Shown: one piece after another, positions 8,024-19,470 of the stretch
Position numbering within the stretch: position 1 is the stretch's first letter
Layout: each line of letters opens with the position of its first letter
DNA from: Paenibacillus gyeongsangnamensis
Lineage (GTDB): Bacteria; Bacillota; Bacilli; Paenibacillales; NBRC-103111
Length of the DNA stretch: 64,000 nucleotides
Assembly (NCBI RefSeq): GCF_027533625.1
Contig: NZ_JAQAGZ010000007.1
Span: forward strand, 1-64,000
Reading direction: 5' to 3'
Made by a program: the position numbers and the translations under genes
The notes under the pieces: model-generated
Databases searched by the model: none
Told to the model about the DNA's origin: nothing
What the model saw: only the letters and a program-made list of their open reading frames with translations

Positions 8024-9198
8024 GAGACAATCACTCCCATCCGAAGACCGACTCGGCGTATGCGGACCGCAGCATCGAGCAGATCGGCCGCTGTATGCGC
8101 CGCCGAAACGGAGAAACGTATTCGGGCCGTACCCTCCGGAACCGTAGGCGGCCGGATCGCAACGGCGGCGATGCCTTCCTCTTCCAGAGCAGAGCTGAAT
8201 GATAAGGCGGTATCGTTATCGCCAATGACGACCGGTATAATGGGAGAGTCGCCGGAACCTACCCGGAAGCCGGCTTCGCGAAGCGCGTCTCGCAGCAGTC
8301 GGCTTCCCTCATCCAATTGTACCCTGCGTATCGCCTCCGTCCGAACAAGCTCCAGCGCAGTGTATACACCCGCGAGTACAACGGGAGGCAGCGCGGTAGA
8401 GTAGATCAGCGGCCGTGCTTTATTAACCAGCCATCGGATGAGAGTCCTGCTGCCGCAGACATAAGCGCCATAGACTCCGAACGCTTTGCTGAACGTGCCC
8501 ATGTGCACATCCACCTCGTGCTTCAAGCCCATCTTATGACACAACCCCTCGCCATGAGCGCCATAAATTCCACTGCCGTGCGCTTCGTCTACCATCAGCA
8601 TCGCTCCGTGCTCGCGCTTGAGTTGAACCAGCTTGCGCAGCAGAGCATGATCACCGTCCATAGAGAAGACGGTATCCGTTACGATCAGCTTTCGCCTGGC
8701 ACCCTGATACTTCGTCAGCAACGAATGGAGATGCTCCATATCGTTATGACGGTAACGCGCATGCTCCGCACGGCTAAGCGTGATGCCATCGACGATGCTC
8801 GCATGGTTCAGCCGATCGCTGAAGACTACATCGCCCCGACCCACGAGGGCGCTGATTACCCCGGAATTCGCCGCATACCCATTGGCGAATACGAGCGCCG
8901 CTTCGCTCTGCTGCCACTGGGCAACGGCTTCTTCCAAGCGACTGAAGGAAGGGCCGTTTCCCGTTACAAGTCGAGAGGCGCCCGAGCCCGCTGCTTCATG
9001 CAGCAGAGAATCCCGCATCGCCTCCAAAATGGCCGGATGTCCGGCCAATCCAAGATAGTCATTAGAGGACAAATTGAGCAGCAGCCGTCCCCCACGCTCG
9101 ATATAACCGGTTCGATTCCTTGCCGGGATGCTTTCCCGCAGAACCCGCTCTTTTGCTTCCCCGGCCCAAGCCTCCAGCTCGATATTCATCCAATCCAT
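8020..9198 (-). CDS. bioF: BioF 8-amino-7-oxononanoate synthase
   Basis: A 392-residue alpha-oxoamine synthase (fold type I PLP enzyme). It has the substrate-site SSNDYLGLAGHP, DEAHGSGIYG, and the PLP lysine in GTFSKAFG. It condenses pimeloyl thioester with alanine to 8-amino-7-oxononanoate. Length is normal. It overlaps the next gene by four bases and follows bioB by 15 bases. Confidence 0.94.
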   Translation of the reverse strand: MDWMNIELEAWAGEAKERVLRESIPARNRTGYIERGGRLLLNLSSNDYLGLAGHPAILEAMRDSLLHEAAGSGASRLVTGNGPSFSRLEEAVAQWQQSEAALVFANGYAANSGVISALVGRGDVVFSDRLNHASIVDGITLSRAEHARYRHNDMEHLHSLLTKYQGARRKLIVTDTVFSMDGDHALLRKLVQLKREHGAMLMVDEAHGSGIYGAHGEGLCHKMGLKHEVDVHMGTFSKAFGVYGAYVCGSRTLIRWLVNKARPLIYSTALPPVVLAGVYTALELVRTEAIRRVQLDEGSRLLRDALREAGFRVGSGDSPIIPVVIGDNDTALSFSSALEEEGIAAVAIRPPTVPEGTARIRFSVSAAHTAADLLDAAVRIRRVGLRMGVIVS

Positions 9199-9213
9199 CA
9201 GCGGTTCACCGCC

Positions 9214-10212
9214 TTACAATGCACACATTTCAATCTCAAATCCCAAATCCTCAATGATCTGGTGGTCTGTCGTGACTTCTTGACCCGCTGTAGTCAAGTA
9301 GTCACCGACAAAGAGTGAATTGGCTGCATAGAGTGATAGGGGCTGCAGTGTACGGAGATTCACCTCTCGTCCGCCGGCGACCCGAATCTCCTTGGAAGGA
9401 CAGATAAAGCGGAACAGTGCGAGCACCTTTAACGCTTTCATAGCCGGGGTTCGACCCGCATTCTCGAGCGGAGTACCCGGAATGGCGTTCAGGAAGTTGA
9501 TGGGGATCGAATCCGCATCCAGCTCACGGAGTGCATAAGCCATCTCTACGATCTCTTGATTCGTCTCCCCCATGCCGATAATGACGCCCGAGCAAGGAGA
9601 CATCCCGTAGGTCTTCACCTTGCCTACCGTTTCCACGCGCTGGTCGTATGTATGGGTGGTTGTAATTGAAGGATAGTTGGCACGGCTCGTGTTCAGGTTA
9701 TGGTTATACCGGTGAACTCCCGCATCGGCAAGCCTCTCGGCTTGTTCCTCCTTCAGAATTCCTAGGCATGCACATATTTTGAGCGGCATCGTTTCTCGGA
9801 TTTCCTTTACCGCCTCGACCACTTGGTCCAACTCTTTGTCCGTCGGCCCTTTACCTGCCGCTACAATACAGTAAGTCCCCGCTTTACGGGACATGGCCTC
9901 ACGTGCGCCGGCTAACAAGGTTTCTTTGTCCAGCATCGAGTATTTTTTGACCGGCGCCGTCGATACAATCGATTGCGAGCAGTACCCGCAGTCCTCCGGA
10001 CAAAGGCCGCTCTTGGCATTAATAATCATGTTCAGCTTTACTTTCTTCCCAAAATAATGCCTCCGCACCGTATAAGCAGCCTGCATCAACGGCAGAACAT
10101 CATCGTTATCCGCTTCAAGTACAGCCAGCCCTTCTTGCTCTGAAATAGCTTCTCCTGCAATCGCTTTTCGTGAAAGATGGGCCCAATCGGTAAAATGAAC
10201 ACTTGTCGTCAC
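9214..10212 (-). CDS. bioB: BioB biotin synthase
   Basis: A 332-residue radical SAM enzyme. The 4Fe-4S cysteines are in CPEDCGYCSQS (CxxxCxxC), with downstream YNHNLNTSR, GMGET and the conserved Arg region. It inserts sulfur into dethiobiotin. It is in the middle of the bio operon, 21 bases after bioD. Confidence 0.96.
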   Translation of the reverse strand: MTTSVHFTDWAHLSRKAIAGEAISEQEGLAVLEADNDDVLPLMQAAYTVRRHYFGKKVKLNMIINAKSGLCPEDCGYCSQSIVSTAPVKKYSMLDKETLLAGAREAMSRKAGTYCIVAAGKGPTDKELDQVVEAVKEIRETMPLKICACLGILKEEQAERLADAGVHRYNHNLNTSRANYPSITTTHTYDQRVETVGKVKTYGMSPCSGVIIGMGETNQEIVEMAYALRELDADSIPINFLNAIPGTPLENAGRTPAMKALKVLALFRFICPSKEIRVAGGREVNLRTLQPLSLYAANSLFVGDYLTTAGQEVTTDHQIIEDLGFEIEMCAL

Positions 10213-10233
10213 GAAAAATCATCCTTCCATAGT

Positions 10234-12329
<2,096 letters not shown>

Positions 12330-12351
12330 CCGCTATTGAGCAATTTTAAAC

Positions 12352-12381
12352 GTTAACCACGTAAATTTAATTACGGTTAAC
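12352..12381 (-). promoter_or_regulatory. BirA-type biotin operator
   Basis: GTTAACC (12352-12358) and GGTTAAC (12375-12381) form a perfect inverted repeat around a 16-bp spacer. This fits the TTAACC-N15/16-GGTTAA operator bound by biotinyl-AMP-loaded BirA in Bacillota. It lies directly before bioA. The minus-strand -10 candidate TTTAAAAT follows the repeat. The operon should be repressed when biotin is sufficient. Confidence 0.85.
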
Positions 12382-12544
12382 ATTTGTGACCATTTTAACA
12401 GACCCGGGATATCGTGTAAAGGCAGAACAAAAAGGAGAACATCTTTACGAAAATGAAATGTTGACCGCTTGCTCTGAAGATTATTATAGAGTTATCCTTA
12501 ATAGTGAGGAATTGTTGGAATTACAAAAAGTGAGAGGTGAGATG

Positions 12545-13333
12545 ATGAAATTTGTCAGGATAAAAAGTAATTTGAGTGACCAAAGTATTCAAGACCGTTT
12601 ACAATATAACCCCGAAATCATCGAATTGTATCTTGACGAATACGATTTATTGGACACATCCAGACTTGTTGAAAAAATAAGATTCCTACAAAATCTTAAT
12701 ATTCGAGTCTACTTGCATCAGCCTTCAACGCATAATGGAGTTTATCTGGACATCCTTTCCGAAGATGAAGATATGCGGAATTACTATTACGAAACATCTA
12801 AAATTCTTTCAACTATTTGCCACAATGAAAACATACACTCCGTAATTCATGCCCATTATGTGAATACCATAAGTTCTAATTCGGACAAGCAGAGTACAAT
12901 AAAGATGAGAAGGCGAATACAAGATATTCTTGATTTCGCATCGGATCGATTTGTATGGGAGGATACGATACAGGGTATTTTTTCGTTCGATAATCCCTAT
13001 TTGTTGGATGAGTTAATCAGGCCGCTCGACTTGCCATTAAATATCGACGTAAGTCATTCATTTATAGCTTGCAGGGGCGATAACGGAAAATTACAGCAGA
13101 TTCTTGAATCTACTCAAAAGCATGCCAAATATTTTCATTTAGTGGATAGTATGGGAGAGAAGCATGATTCGCTTCCGTTAGGTGAAGGAAAAATCGATTG
13201 GAAAATGGTGAAGCCGTACGTTATGGATAAAGATTTCATCTTTGAAATCAATCTTAAAGGAGACCATAACGACTGTACTCCAATGATCGATAGTGTAAAA
13301 TACTTTAATGAACTCGAGCTGTCTTGTACATAA
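12545..13333 (+). CDS. sugar phosphate isomerase/epimerase-like TIM-barrel protein
   Basis: The protein resembles the xylose isomerase-like / AP endonuclease 2 TIM-barrel family. Late-barrel elements are visible: NIDVSHSF, YFHLVDS and a terminal FEINLKGDH that could supply metal ligands. I chose ATG 12545 (ATG 12542 is next to it) because AGAGGTGA precedes it. The frame stays open upstream to GTG 12386, but that start lacks a ribosome site and sits four bases from the BirA operator. The substrate is unknown. The gene is AT-rich, unlike the bio operon, and is divergent from bioA. A role in the cluster is not shown. Confidence 0.7.
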   Translation: MKFVRIKSNLSDQSIQDRLQYNPEIIELYLDEYDLLDTSRLVEKIRFLQNLNIRVYLHQPSTHNGVYLDILSEDEDMRNYYYETSKILSTICHNENIHSVIHAHYVNTISSNSDKQSTIKMRRRIQDILDFASDRFVWEDTIQGIFSFDNPYLLDELIRPLDLPLNIDVSHSFIACRGDNGKLQQILESTQKHAKYFHLVDSMGEKHDSLPLGEGKIDWKMVKPYVMDKDFIFEINLKGDHNDCTPMIDSVKYFNELELSCT

Positions 13334-13362
13334 ATGAGCAGCCCAATACAGCAGAGAGAGCA

Positions 13363-13389
13363 CTGCAAAAGTCATATTCACTTTTGCAG
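13363..13389. terminator. inverted repeat between convergent genes
   Basis: CTGCAAAAGT and ACTTTTGCAG form a perfect 10-bp stem with a 7-base loop between the TIM-barrel and RND genes, which converge. There is no good U-run on either side, so termination strength is doubtful. Confidence 0.4.
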
Positions 13390-13416
13390 CAGTCTCGTTG
13401 CTGCTGAAAACGATTC

Positions 13417-16400
13417 TTATCGGGAAACGGGCTGACCTTGAACGGGAGAGCTTTCCATTACCGCTCCGCTGCGCTTCTTCTTGCGGTTGTCCCTCCACTG
13501 GGCAAGCTTTAAATAGAACGAAGGAACGATAAACAACGTCAGTAGAGTGGAGAAAATAAGTCCCGAAATGATGACTACAGCCATTGGACGCCACAGACTG
13601 CCACCCATGATCGCCATGGGCATTAAGCCTCCAATGGCCGTAGCGGATGTTAGCAGGATAGGACGAAGCCGCGCCAGGCCGGATTCGGCAATGGCGTCAT
13701 ACAGCTCCATGCCGCCTTGCCTTGCGTGTTCAATAAATTCGATAAGCACAATTCCGTTACGCACTACGATCCCCGCTAAGCTGACAAACCCCATAAGCGC
13801 CATGAAACCGATTGGCGCTCCGGTCACGAACAGTCCGATTAATGCGCCTCCCATAGCTAAATAGACGGTAGTCATTACAAGAAACGGAACGGACAAGGAA
13901 TAGAATTGCATCGCGATAATGATGAAAATGAGGAATACGACGACAATCGAAAGCTTGCCTATGGAAACGAACGCGTCGTTGCGTTCCTCATTCTCGCCGG
14001 CATATTCAAACGTGTAACGTTCCGGTTTTTGGATTTGCTTCACTTTATTTTGCAGCTCGGCCACGATATCTGCGGGCAAACGCCCGTCCGTATAAGCTCT
14101 CACCGTAATCGTTCTCACCAGATTATGATGCAGAACGGAAGTGATCATACGGTTTGAGCCCAAGCTAACAAACTCTTTGATCGGATATAGCTCCCCGGTT
14201 TGCGACGGAATGAGCAAACCTTCCACCGTTTTCATCGATGGTGACTTATCCGGTCCGCTATAAAGAGTAACGGGAATGCTCTCGTTATCGAGCTCAAGCT
14301 TGGCAGATTCAACGCCTTCCGTGGCTAGCCGCACGGTTGCGGACAAGTCCTTCTCGCTCACGCCGTAAAAACGCGCTTTGTTCTTATCAAGCTGAAGATC
14401 CATCGTATACATATCCTCGCCGACATCGTCGGAGACGTTGGCTGTTCCCGGAATGCCCTTTAAAATAGTCTGCACCTGTTTGGAGAGGACGCTAAGCTCG
14501 CTTAATTCCGGACCGCTGATCTTGACGGCAATCGGCGCTCCGACAGGGGGGCCCTGCTCCAGCTCTCTAGGCAGAAGCTCGATGTCCGGGTACATTATCT
14601 TAAGCTGCCGGCGCCAGTTGGACACGAGTTCACCGGTATGGACGCGCGACTCGTCGACCTTGACAAACAGTTGTCCGATTCTTGTGTCGGTAGAGACGGT
14701 TTCGGCGTAATAAAACTTGGGGGCTGTTCTCCCGGCATAGGCAGTGACAAAACGGACGCCCTCCTGGCGATTCGCCCAGGCCGATAAATTTTGCATCATG
14801 TCGGAGACTTGATTGAAGCTGCTGCTTACGGGCATTGTAACATCAAGCAAAAATTCGTCCCGCTCCGCGCTTGGAAAATACTGAACGCCAAGCAGCGGCA
14901 GCAGCGCATAGCTGGATGTTCCGATAATAAGCGCCGCCATACCGGTTAGCAGCGGCTTTTTCAACAAACGGCGAATGAGTTTCCCGTAATATACGCTAAG
15001 GCTCTGCAACGGCCCGCCAAGAAGTCCGGGCGGCTTCTTCCGGACTGCGGTTCCCATACGAAGAGCGCGCTCGCCGGTCCATTTACGGAAAATCGGAACG
15101 ATGGTCAGAGACATGGCCATGGATGCCGTTAGCGTCAAGCTTACAACGACGGGAATCGGGCGGATAAAGTCGCCGATATTGTCCTTTAGGAAAAATAGCG
15201 GGAAGAAAGCCGCTGCAGTGGCAACCGTTGCGGTAATAATGGAAATGGCCACGTCCCGGCTGCCTTCCAGCGATGCAACCGATGGCGAATCCCCGAGCGA
15301 TTGTCTGCGTTCGATATTGTCGTTTACGACTATCGCATCGTCTACGAGTATACCTAATACGATGACGAGTGCTACGATGGTGATTTGATTCAAGTCAATG
15401 GACGACATGCCGATCGGGATAAAACCGAGCGCGATGGAAACCGGGATCGCCAGCGCGACCATGATGGCCGTACCTAACGTAAGTCCCATGGAACAGACGA
15501 GCAGAACGGCAGCTATGCCAATCAGCATTTCTCGCGTCAGATCGGAAAACAGCTTATTGACGCTTTCCTTTTGCGTGAACAACGATACCATCTTCACTTT
15601 AGAGGGAAGCTGAGCTTGCAATTCGGAAACTTTCTCGTCGATCCTTTTTTGCAGTGACGGTATATCTTGGCCCTTCGCAGGGTAAATGACTACATCGGCC
15701 GCTGTTTTGCCGTTGTGAAACACTTGTTCTTCCACTTTTTTCGTACCGATTTTGACATTGGCGACATCCTGAAGTTTAATCGTATTGCCCTGTCCGGCCG
15801 GACGGTAAATAACGGTATCCGCAATATCGCTGGCGGACTCCCACTCGCCGGTCAGCTGGACGTAAACGTCGCGGTTATTTTCATTCACATTTCCAATCGG
15901 CGAACGATCGTGGGCGTTCTGCAAAGCTTGCATCACGTTCGACCAGGGCAGGCGAAAGGCTTCGAGCTTATCGCTGTCCAGAATCACTTTTACTTCCTTG
16001 TCGGGAATTCCGACAATCTCTACATCGTTGACGCCCGAAACCGTGCGAAGCTGTTCCCTCCAAAATTTCGTAATAGGGCGCAGCAACTCCAGATCTTCGG
16101 GACGGTCCACGATTAAATGGATAATTTGAGCCGCCGTCTTGGCCAAATCGTCCTTCACTTCGGGCTGATGGGCTTCGGCAGGTAATTTGCTTTGTACCGA
16201 CTGCACCTTTTGTCTTAAGGTATCCCACGACTGCTTATAGTCGATTCCAGGCTCCATCTCTACCGTAATGACGGAAACGTTGGTGGACGAAGTCGAATCG
16301 ATGTTCTTGATATGATCCATTTCCCTGATTTTCTCTTCCAAAGGCTTGGTGACGAGCTGTTCGACCTTTTCCGGTGAGGCCCCTGGATAGATCGTACTGA

Positions 16401-16533
16401 CGAGTGCCGTAGATACGGTAATCTCGGGATTCTCCCGTTGGCTTAAAGAAGTGAAGCTGGAAATGCCCACCAAAACGAAAATGAAAAAGAACAAGAGCGT
16501 AATTTTTTGATATTTCATCAGCTTCGCAATCAA
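13417..16533 (-). CDS. RND efflux pump (SwrC/AcrB-like)
   Basis: A 1038-residue RND permease with an N-terminal membrane anchor, two large extracytoplasmic loops and two blocks of transmembrane helices. The TM4 region LGILVDDAIVVNDNIE holds the paired aspartates used in proton relay. The ITGAPIGFMALMGFVSLAGIVVRNGIVLIEF-type second half is present (motif parts visible as VRNGIVLIEF). Full length for the family. It is downstream of a TetR and an adaptor gene, an arrangement like yerO-swrC of Bacillus. Substrate is unknown. Export of the amphipathic cluster product is plausible. Confidence 0.92.
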   Translation of the reverse strand: MIAKLMKYQKITLLFFFIFVLVGISSFTSLSQRENPEITVSTALVSTIYPGASPEKVEQLVTKPLEEKIREMDHIKNIDSTSSTNVSVITVEMEPGIDYKQSWDTLRQKVQSVQSKLPAEAHQPEVKDDLAKTAAQIIHLIVDRPEDLELLRPITKFWREQLRTVSGVNDVEIVGIPDKEVKVILDSDKLEAFRLPWSNVMQALQNAHDRSPIGNVNENNRDVYVQLTGEWESASDIADTVIYRPAGQGNTIKLQDVANVKIGTKKVEEQVFHNGKTAADVVIYPAKGQDIPSLQKRIDEKVSELQAQLPSKVKMVSLFTQKESVNKLFSDLTREMLIGIAAVLLVCSMGLTLGTAIMVALAIPVSIALGFIPIGMSSIDLNQITIVALVIVLGILVDDAIVVNDNIERRQSLGDSPSVASLEGSRDVAISIITATVATAAAFFPLFFLKDNIGDFIRPIPVVVSLTLTASMAMSLTIVPIFRKWTGERALRMGTAVRKKPPGLLGGPLQSLSVYYGKLIRRLLKKPLLTGMAALIIGTSSYALLPLLGVQYFPSAERDEFLLDVTMPVSSSFNQVSDMMQNLSAWANRQEGVRFVTAYAGRTAPKFYYAETVSTDTRIGQLFVKVDESRVHTGELVSNWRRQLKIMYPDIELLPRELEQGPPVGAPIAVKISGPELSELSVLSKQVQTILKGIPGTANVSDDVGEDMYTMDLQLDKNKARFYGVSEKDLSATVRLATEGVESAKLELDNESIPVTLYSGPDKSPSMKTVEGLLIPSQTGELYPIKEFVSLGSNRMITSVLHHNLVRTITVRAYTDGRLPADIVAELQNKVKQIQKPERYTFEYAGENEERNDAFVSIGKLSIVVVFLIFIIIAMQFYSLSVPFLVMTTVYLAMGGALIGLFVTGAPIGFMALMGFVSLAGIVVRNGIVLIEFIEHARQGGMELYDAIAESGLARLRPILLTSATAIGGLMPMAIMGGSLWRPMAVVIISGLIFSTLLTLFIVPSFYLKLAQWRDNRKKKRSGAVMESSPVQGQPVSR

Positions 16534-16566
16534 ACGGATTCATCCTCCTCCCGGAAATCCGGTCCG

Positions 16567-17145
16567 TTAACTTTCCAGCAGTTTGATATGAATTTCGGCC
16601 AGTGTGCGGGCCAGCTCGGGAACCGATTCTACCCCTTTCTTTCGGATATAAAACCAGGTGAAAGTCAACTCCGCAACCATACCGATGCTGGCGTAAGCCA
16701 TTTTTTCATCCGGATAATGACAAATTAACAGATGCGCCAGACGTTCTTTAAAGGAAGTATGAATGGCTGTAAGCTTCGAAAAATTCATTCCGTCCCGCAC
16801 CGTTATCCACCAAATCGATTTATTCTCAAAATAAATCATTAGCAGATCGTGAAACAGATTGTAGTAATAATTGAAAACATCTTTTGCCGGAGGGGCGCTC
16901 TGAGATGCAACACTGTCTTTTACTTGGATATTTTTTTGAACGACGTCCTCCAGCTTCCCCAAATAGTCCATAACAAGGAAGTGAAAGACTTCCTCCTTTG
17001 TTTTGAAGTACAAATAAAAGGTTCCCTGAGCGACAGCCGCTTCTTTCACGATGTCGGATACTTTGGTGTTGTAATATCCATTGCAGGAAAATAGCCGGGT
17101 TGCAGCTTCGATGATTTTTGTTCGCGTGCGTTCGTTTTCACTCAT
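16567..17145 (-). CDS. TetR family regulator of the RND pump
   Basis: A 192-residue TetR regulator. The N-terminal helix-turn-helix is recognisable by TKIIEAATRLFSCNGY and VAQGTFYLYFKTKEEVF. The rest is a helical ligand domain. It lies between the adaptor (36 bases upstream) and the RND gene (33 bases downstream), all on the minus strand, so it is likely a local repressor of this export operon. It lacks its own intergenic operator region, so any operator must be upstream of the adaptor or further. Confidence 0.88.
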   Translation of the reverse strand: MSENERTRTKIIEAATRLFSCNGYYNTKVSDIVKEAAVAQGTFYLYFKTKEEVFHFLVMDYLGKLEDVVQKNIQVKDSVASQSAPPAKDVFNYYYNLFHDLLMIYFENKSIWWITVRDGMNFSKLTAIHTSFKERLAHLLICHYPDEKMAYASIGMVAELTFTWFYIRKKGVESVPELARTLAEIHIKLLES

Positions 17146-17181
17146 TGAGAATAACCTCCTAGCAGAGAATGGGTTAGGGGA

Positions 17182-18465
17182 TTATTCGCTTGGCTTTACT
17201 TTCTCCATATTCTGCAGTTGGTATTGTCCGGAGACGACCAAAACATCGCCTGGCTGGAGTCCAGCGACAACTTCTTGAATGGATTCCTTGCTGCGCCCGA
17301 GCTTAACCATCCGTTTTTCTGCATGGTCTCCATTAACGATGTAAACAAAGGGCTCGCCTTCTTGGCGAAGAATGCTATCCGCCGGCACGGCAACCACTTG
17401 CTGCTGCCCGTTGTCGGCGAGAATCAATTGAACGCGCATACCGGATTTCAGACGACCGTCGTCGTTGGCCGCTTCCAATTCCAACGCATAGGTTCTTGTT
17501 TGGCTGTCGGCTACATTCGCCAAGTAAGTAACCTTCCCTTGGAGCTTATCCGGCGAACCGGATATCTTGAACGGAACGGTTTGCTTGCCTTGCACAAAGG
17601 GCAAGTCCGTTTCCGTTACTTCGGCTCGTATTTTAATCGGATTTTGCCGCTGCACGACACCGATTTTTTGCCCGCGTGCAAGCGTAATCCCTTCCTCGAT
17701 CGGCATCTCGGTTAAAATTCCGGCTGTCGGCGCTTTAACGTCAAAATTGGAGATACTCGAATCCACATCTTGCATGCTAATCTCGTTGGCCTGTAATTGG
17801 TATTGAAGGGAGGAAAGCGGGTTGCTGTTTTTCAAAGTATCGAGCTTCTGCTGTAAAATCTGAAGATTCAGCTTCAAATTATTTACTTGAGATTCCAATT
17901 GCTCCTTTTGCTGCTTGGTCGCGAGGCCAACGTCATAATCATTCAACGTCTTGTTGTATTGTTTAGTCGTATCGTCCAAATTTTGCTTGGCTATGAACAA
18001 ATTATTCGTCAGCTCCAACATGCTATCGTTCAAATCCCGTTTAGCCTTGGTTAACTGTTCTTCGAGGCTGGCTTGTTCATAAAGCAGCTTTTGTTTTTGA
18101 CGCATCATGTCCTTTTTATCAAGCTCGATAATCACGTCGTCCTTTTGGACGGTGTCGCCGCGTTTTTTCAGTACATGCAGGGCATCGCCGTCGACTTTCA
18201 GGACGATATTGATCTCCAGTGACGGAATGACATTCGCTGCAAGTTCTTTGGCGCTGTCCCAGGCTTGCATCCTGACCTTAACCGTTTTCACCGATTTGAC
18301 CGTTTGCTCCGAAGCTTGCTCATTCTTTGAAGCGGCAGTGGGGGGCGTGCCATTAGAGCAGCCGGAAAATAGGATCGTGGTTAAGAGCAGAATTACGCCT
18401 GCTTTATTCCAAAATACTTCAACTGTTACCCTATAAAGTTTCTTTTGCTTTGGCCGGTTTGGCAT
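17182..18465 (-). CDS. RND/HlyD-type efflux adaptor lipoprotein
   Basis: A periplasmic-adaptor-like protein of about 427 residues. It starts with a basic segment, a hydrophobic stretch and the lipobox-like LFSGC, so it is probably lipid-anchored. It has split lipoyl halves (LHVLKKRGDTVQ and VKAPTAGILTEMPIEEG) flanking a coiled coil of about 110 residues, then beta-barrel and membrane-proximal parts. It would link to the RND pump. ATG 18465 is favoured by GTGAAGG just upstream. An in-frame ATG at 18483 overlaps the previous gene. Confidence 0.85.
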   Translation of the reverse strand: MPNRPKQKKLYRVTVEVFWNKAGVILLLTTILFSGCSNGTPPTAASKNEQASEQTVKSVKTVKVRMQAWDSAKELAANVIPSLEINIVLKVDGDALHVLKKRGDTVQKDDVIIELDKKDMMRQKQKLLYEQASLEEQLTKAKRDLNDSMLELTNNLFIAKQNLDDTTKQYNKTLNDYDVGLATKQQKEQLESQVNNLKLNLQILQQKLDTLKNSNPLSSLQYQLQANEISMQDVDSSISNFDVKAPTAGILTEMPIEEGITLARGQKIGVVQRQNPIKIRAEVTETDLPFVQGKQTVPFKISGSPDKLQGKVTYLANVADSQTRTYALELEAANDDGRLKSGMRVQLILADNGQQQVVAVPADSILRQEGEPFVYIVNGDHAEKRMVKLGRSKESIQEVVAGLQPGDVLVVSGQYQLQNMEKVKPSE

Positions 18466-18472
18466 GGAACCT

Positions 18473-19459
18473 TCACACTCCATCTGCCTTGTATATGTAA
18501 TAATGCCATATCTCGTCTTTCAGCTCTTTTTGGATTTTATTTTGCATTTCCAAATAATCCAAATAACCGATGATTTCCGACATGACCAAAGAAAACTCTC
18601 TTTGATATAATTCTTTGAAATAGGAAACAGCCAGCTCGGCCGCCGTTGAAATTCCGCTTGCAACCAAAAGCAAAATCATGTCCGCCCTTTTATGGATTCG
18701 GCTTAATTTCGTCATGACCAATTCTTTATGATTGCGAATCAGTTCTCCGTGTCCGGAGAAAGCAATCTCGATATCGAGACTCGAACACTTTTTAAGCGAG
18801 TCCACATATTGGATTAAAGTCATGATCCGCCTGCCTGTCCGGTCCGGTTCTACAAGCGCGTTACTGGACATGTGGCTGATTAGATGGTCGCCAATAAAAA
18901 GCCATTTGCGCTGTTCATGGAAAAAAACCAAATGATCGGGGGAATGGCCAGGTGTTTCGATGACCTGCAGCCCCGCTACCGTATTAAAGTCATTTAACGG
19001 CAAAATGTCCCCGCGGATTTTGTTTTTCTCATTTTCCCGTACATCCTCTTTCAATTTTTGTACTTGCCGTTCCCCGGAGGTACCGCAACCCATTTCTTGA
19101 TATAGCTGTTGAAAGAATGCTACCCTTAAGGACAAAAACTCCTTGTCTCTTTTCAAACGGTGAATCGATTCTTTATGGGCATAGACCGGGATTTCTCTTA
19201 CTGAAGAAATACGATTGATCAAGCCGACATGGTCTTGGTGACTATGAGTAATAATGATTCGAGTCAAGTCATGAAGAGTAAACCCGTTTTCGCTCATCAT
19301 CCTGATGAACGCTCCCCAGCATTCTTCGGAATCCACGCCGGCATCAATCAATGACAAAGAACCGGCTTCCTCTATCAAATAAAAATTAAAAGTTCTTAAA
19401 CTATAATGTGTCGGAACCATAATCGGATAAACAGAGCATCCTTCTTTTGAAATCATCAA
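18473..19459 (-). CDS. MBL-fold metallo-hydrolase
   Basis: A 328-residue metallo-beta-lactamase fold protein. Metal motifs are visible: THSHQDHVG (HxHxDH), ETPGHSPDHLVF and IGDHL, followed by a late SGHGELI. The C-terminal extension of about 80 residues is helical and may mediate dimerisation. Homologues act on thioesters, lactones or acyl-homoserine lactones, so thioesterase or editing work in the cluster is possible. It starts at TTG 19459 or ATG 19456 and overlaps the longer adaptor start. It is the second MBL protein in this window; the other is next to the cluster TetR. Confidence 0.8.
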   Translation of the reverse strand: MMISKEGCSVYPIMVPTHYSLRTFNFYLIEEAGSLSLIDAGVDSEECWGAFIRMMSENGFTLHDLTRIIITHSHQDHVGLINRISSVREIPVYAHKESIHRLKRDKEFLSLRVAFFQQLYQEMGCGTSGERQVQKLKEDVRENEKNKIRGDILPLNDFNTVAGLQVIETPGHSPDHLVFFHEQRKWLFIGDHLISHMSSNALVEPDRTGRRIMTLIQYVDSLKKCSSLDIEIAFSGHGELIRNHKELVMTKLSRIHKRADMILLLVASGISTAAELAVSYFKELYQREFSLVMSEIIGYLDYLEMQNKIQKELKDEIWHYYIYKADGV

Positions 19460-19470
19460 ACGTAATCACA

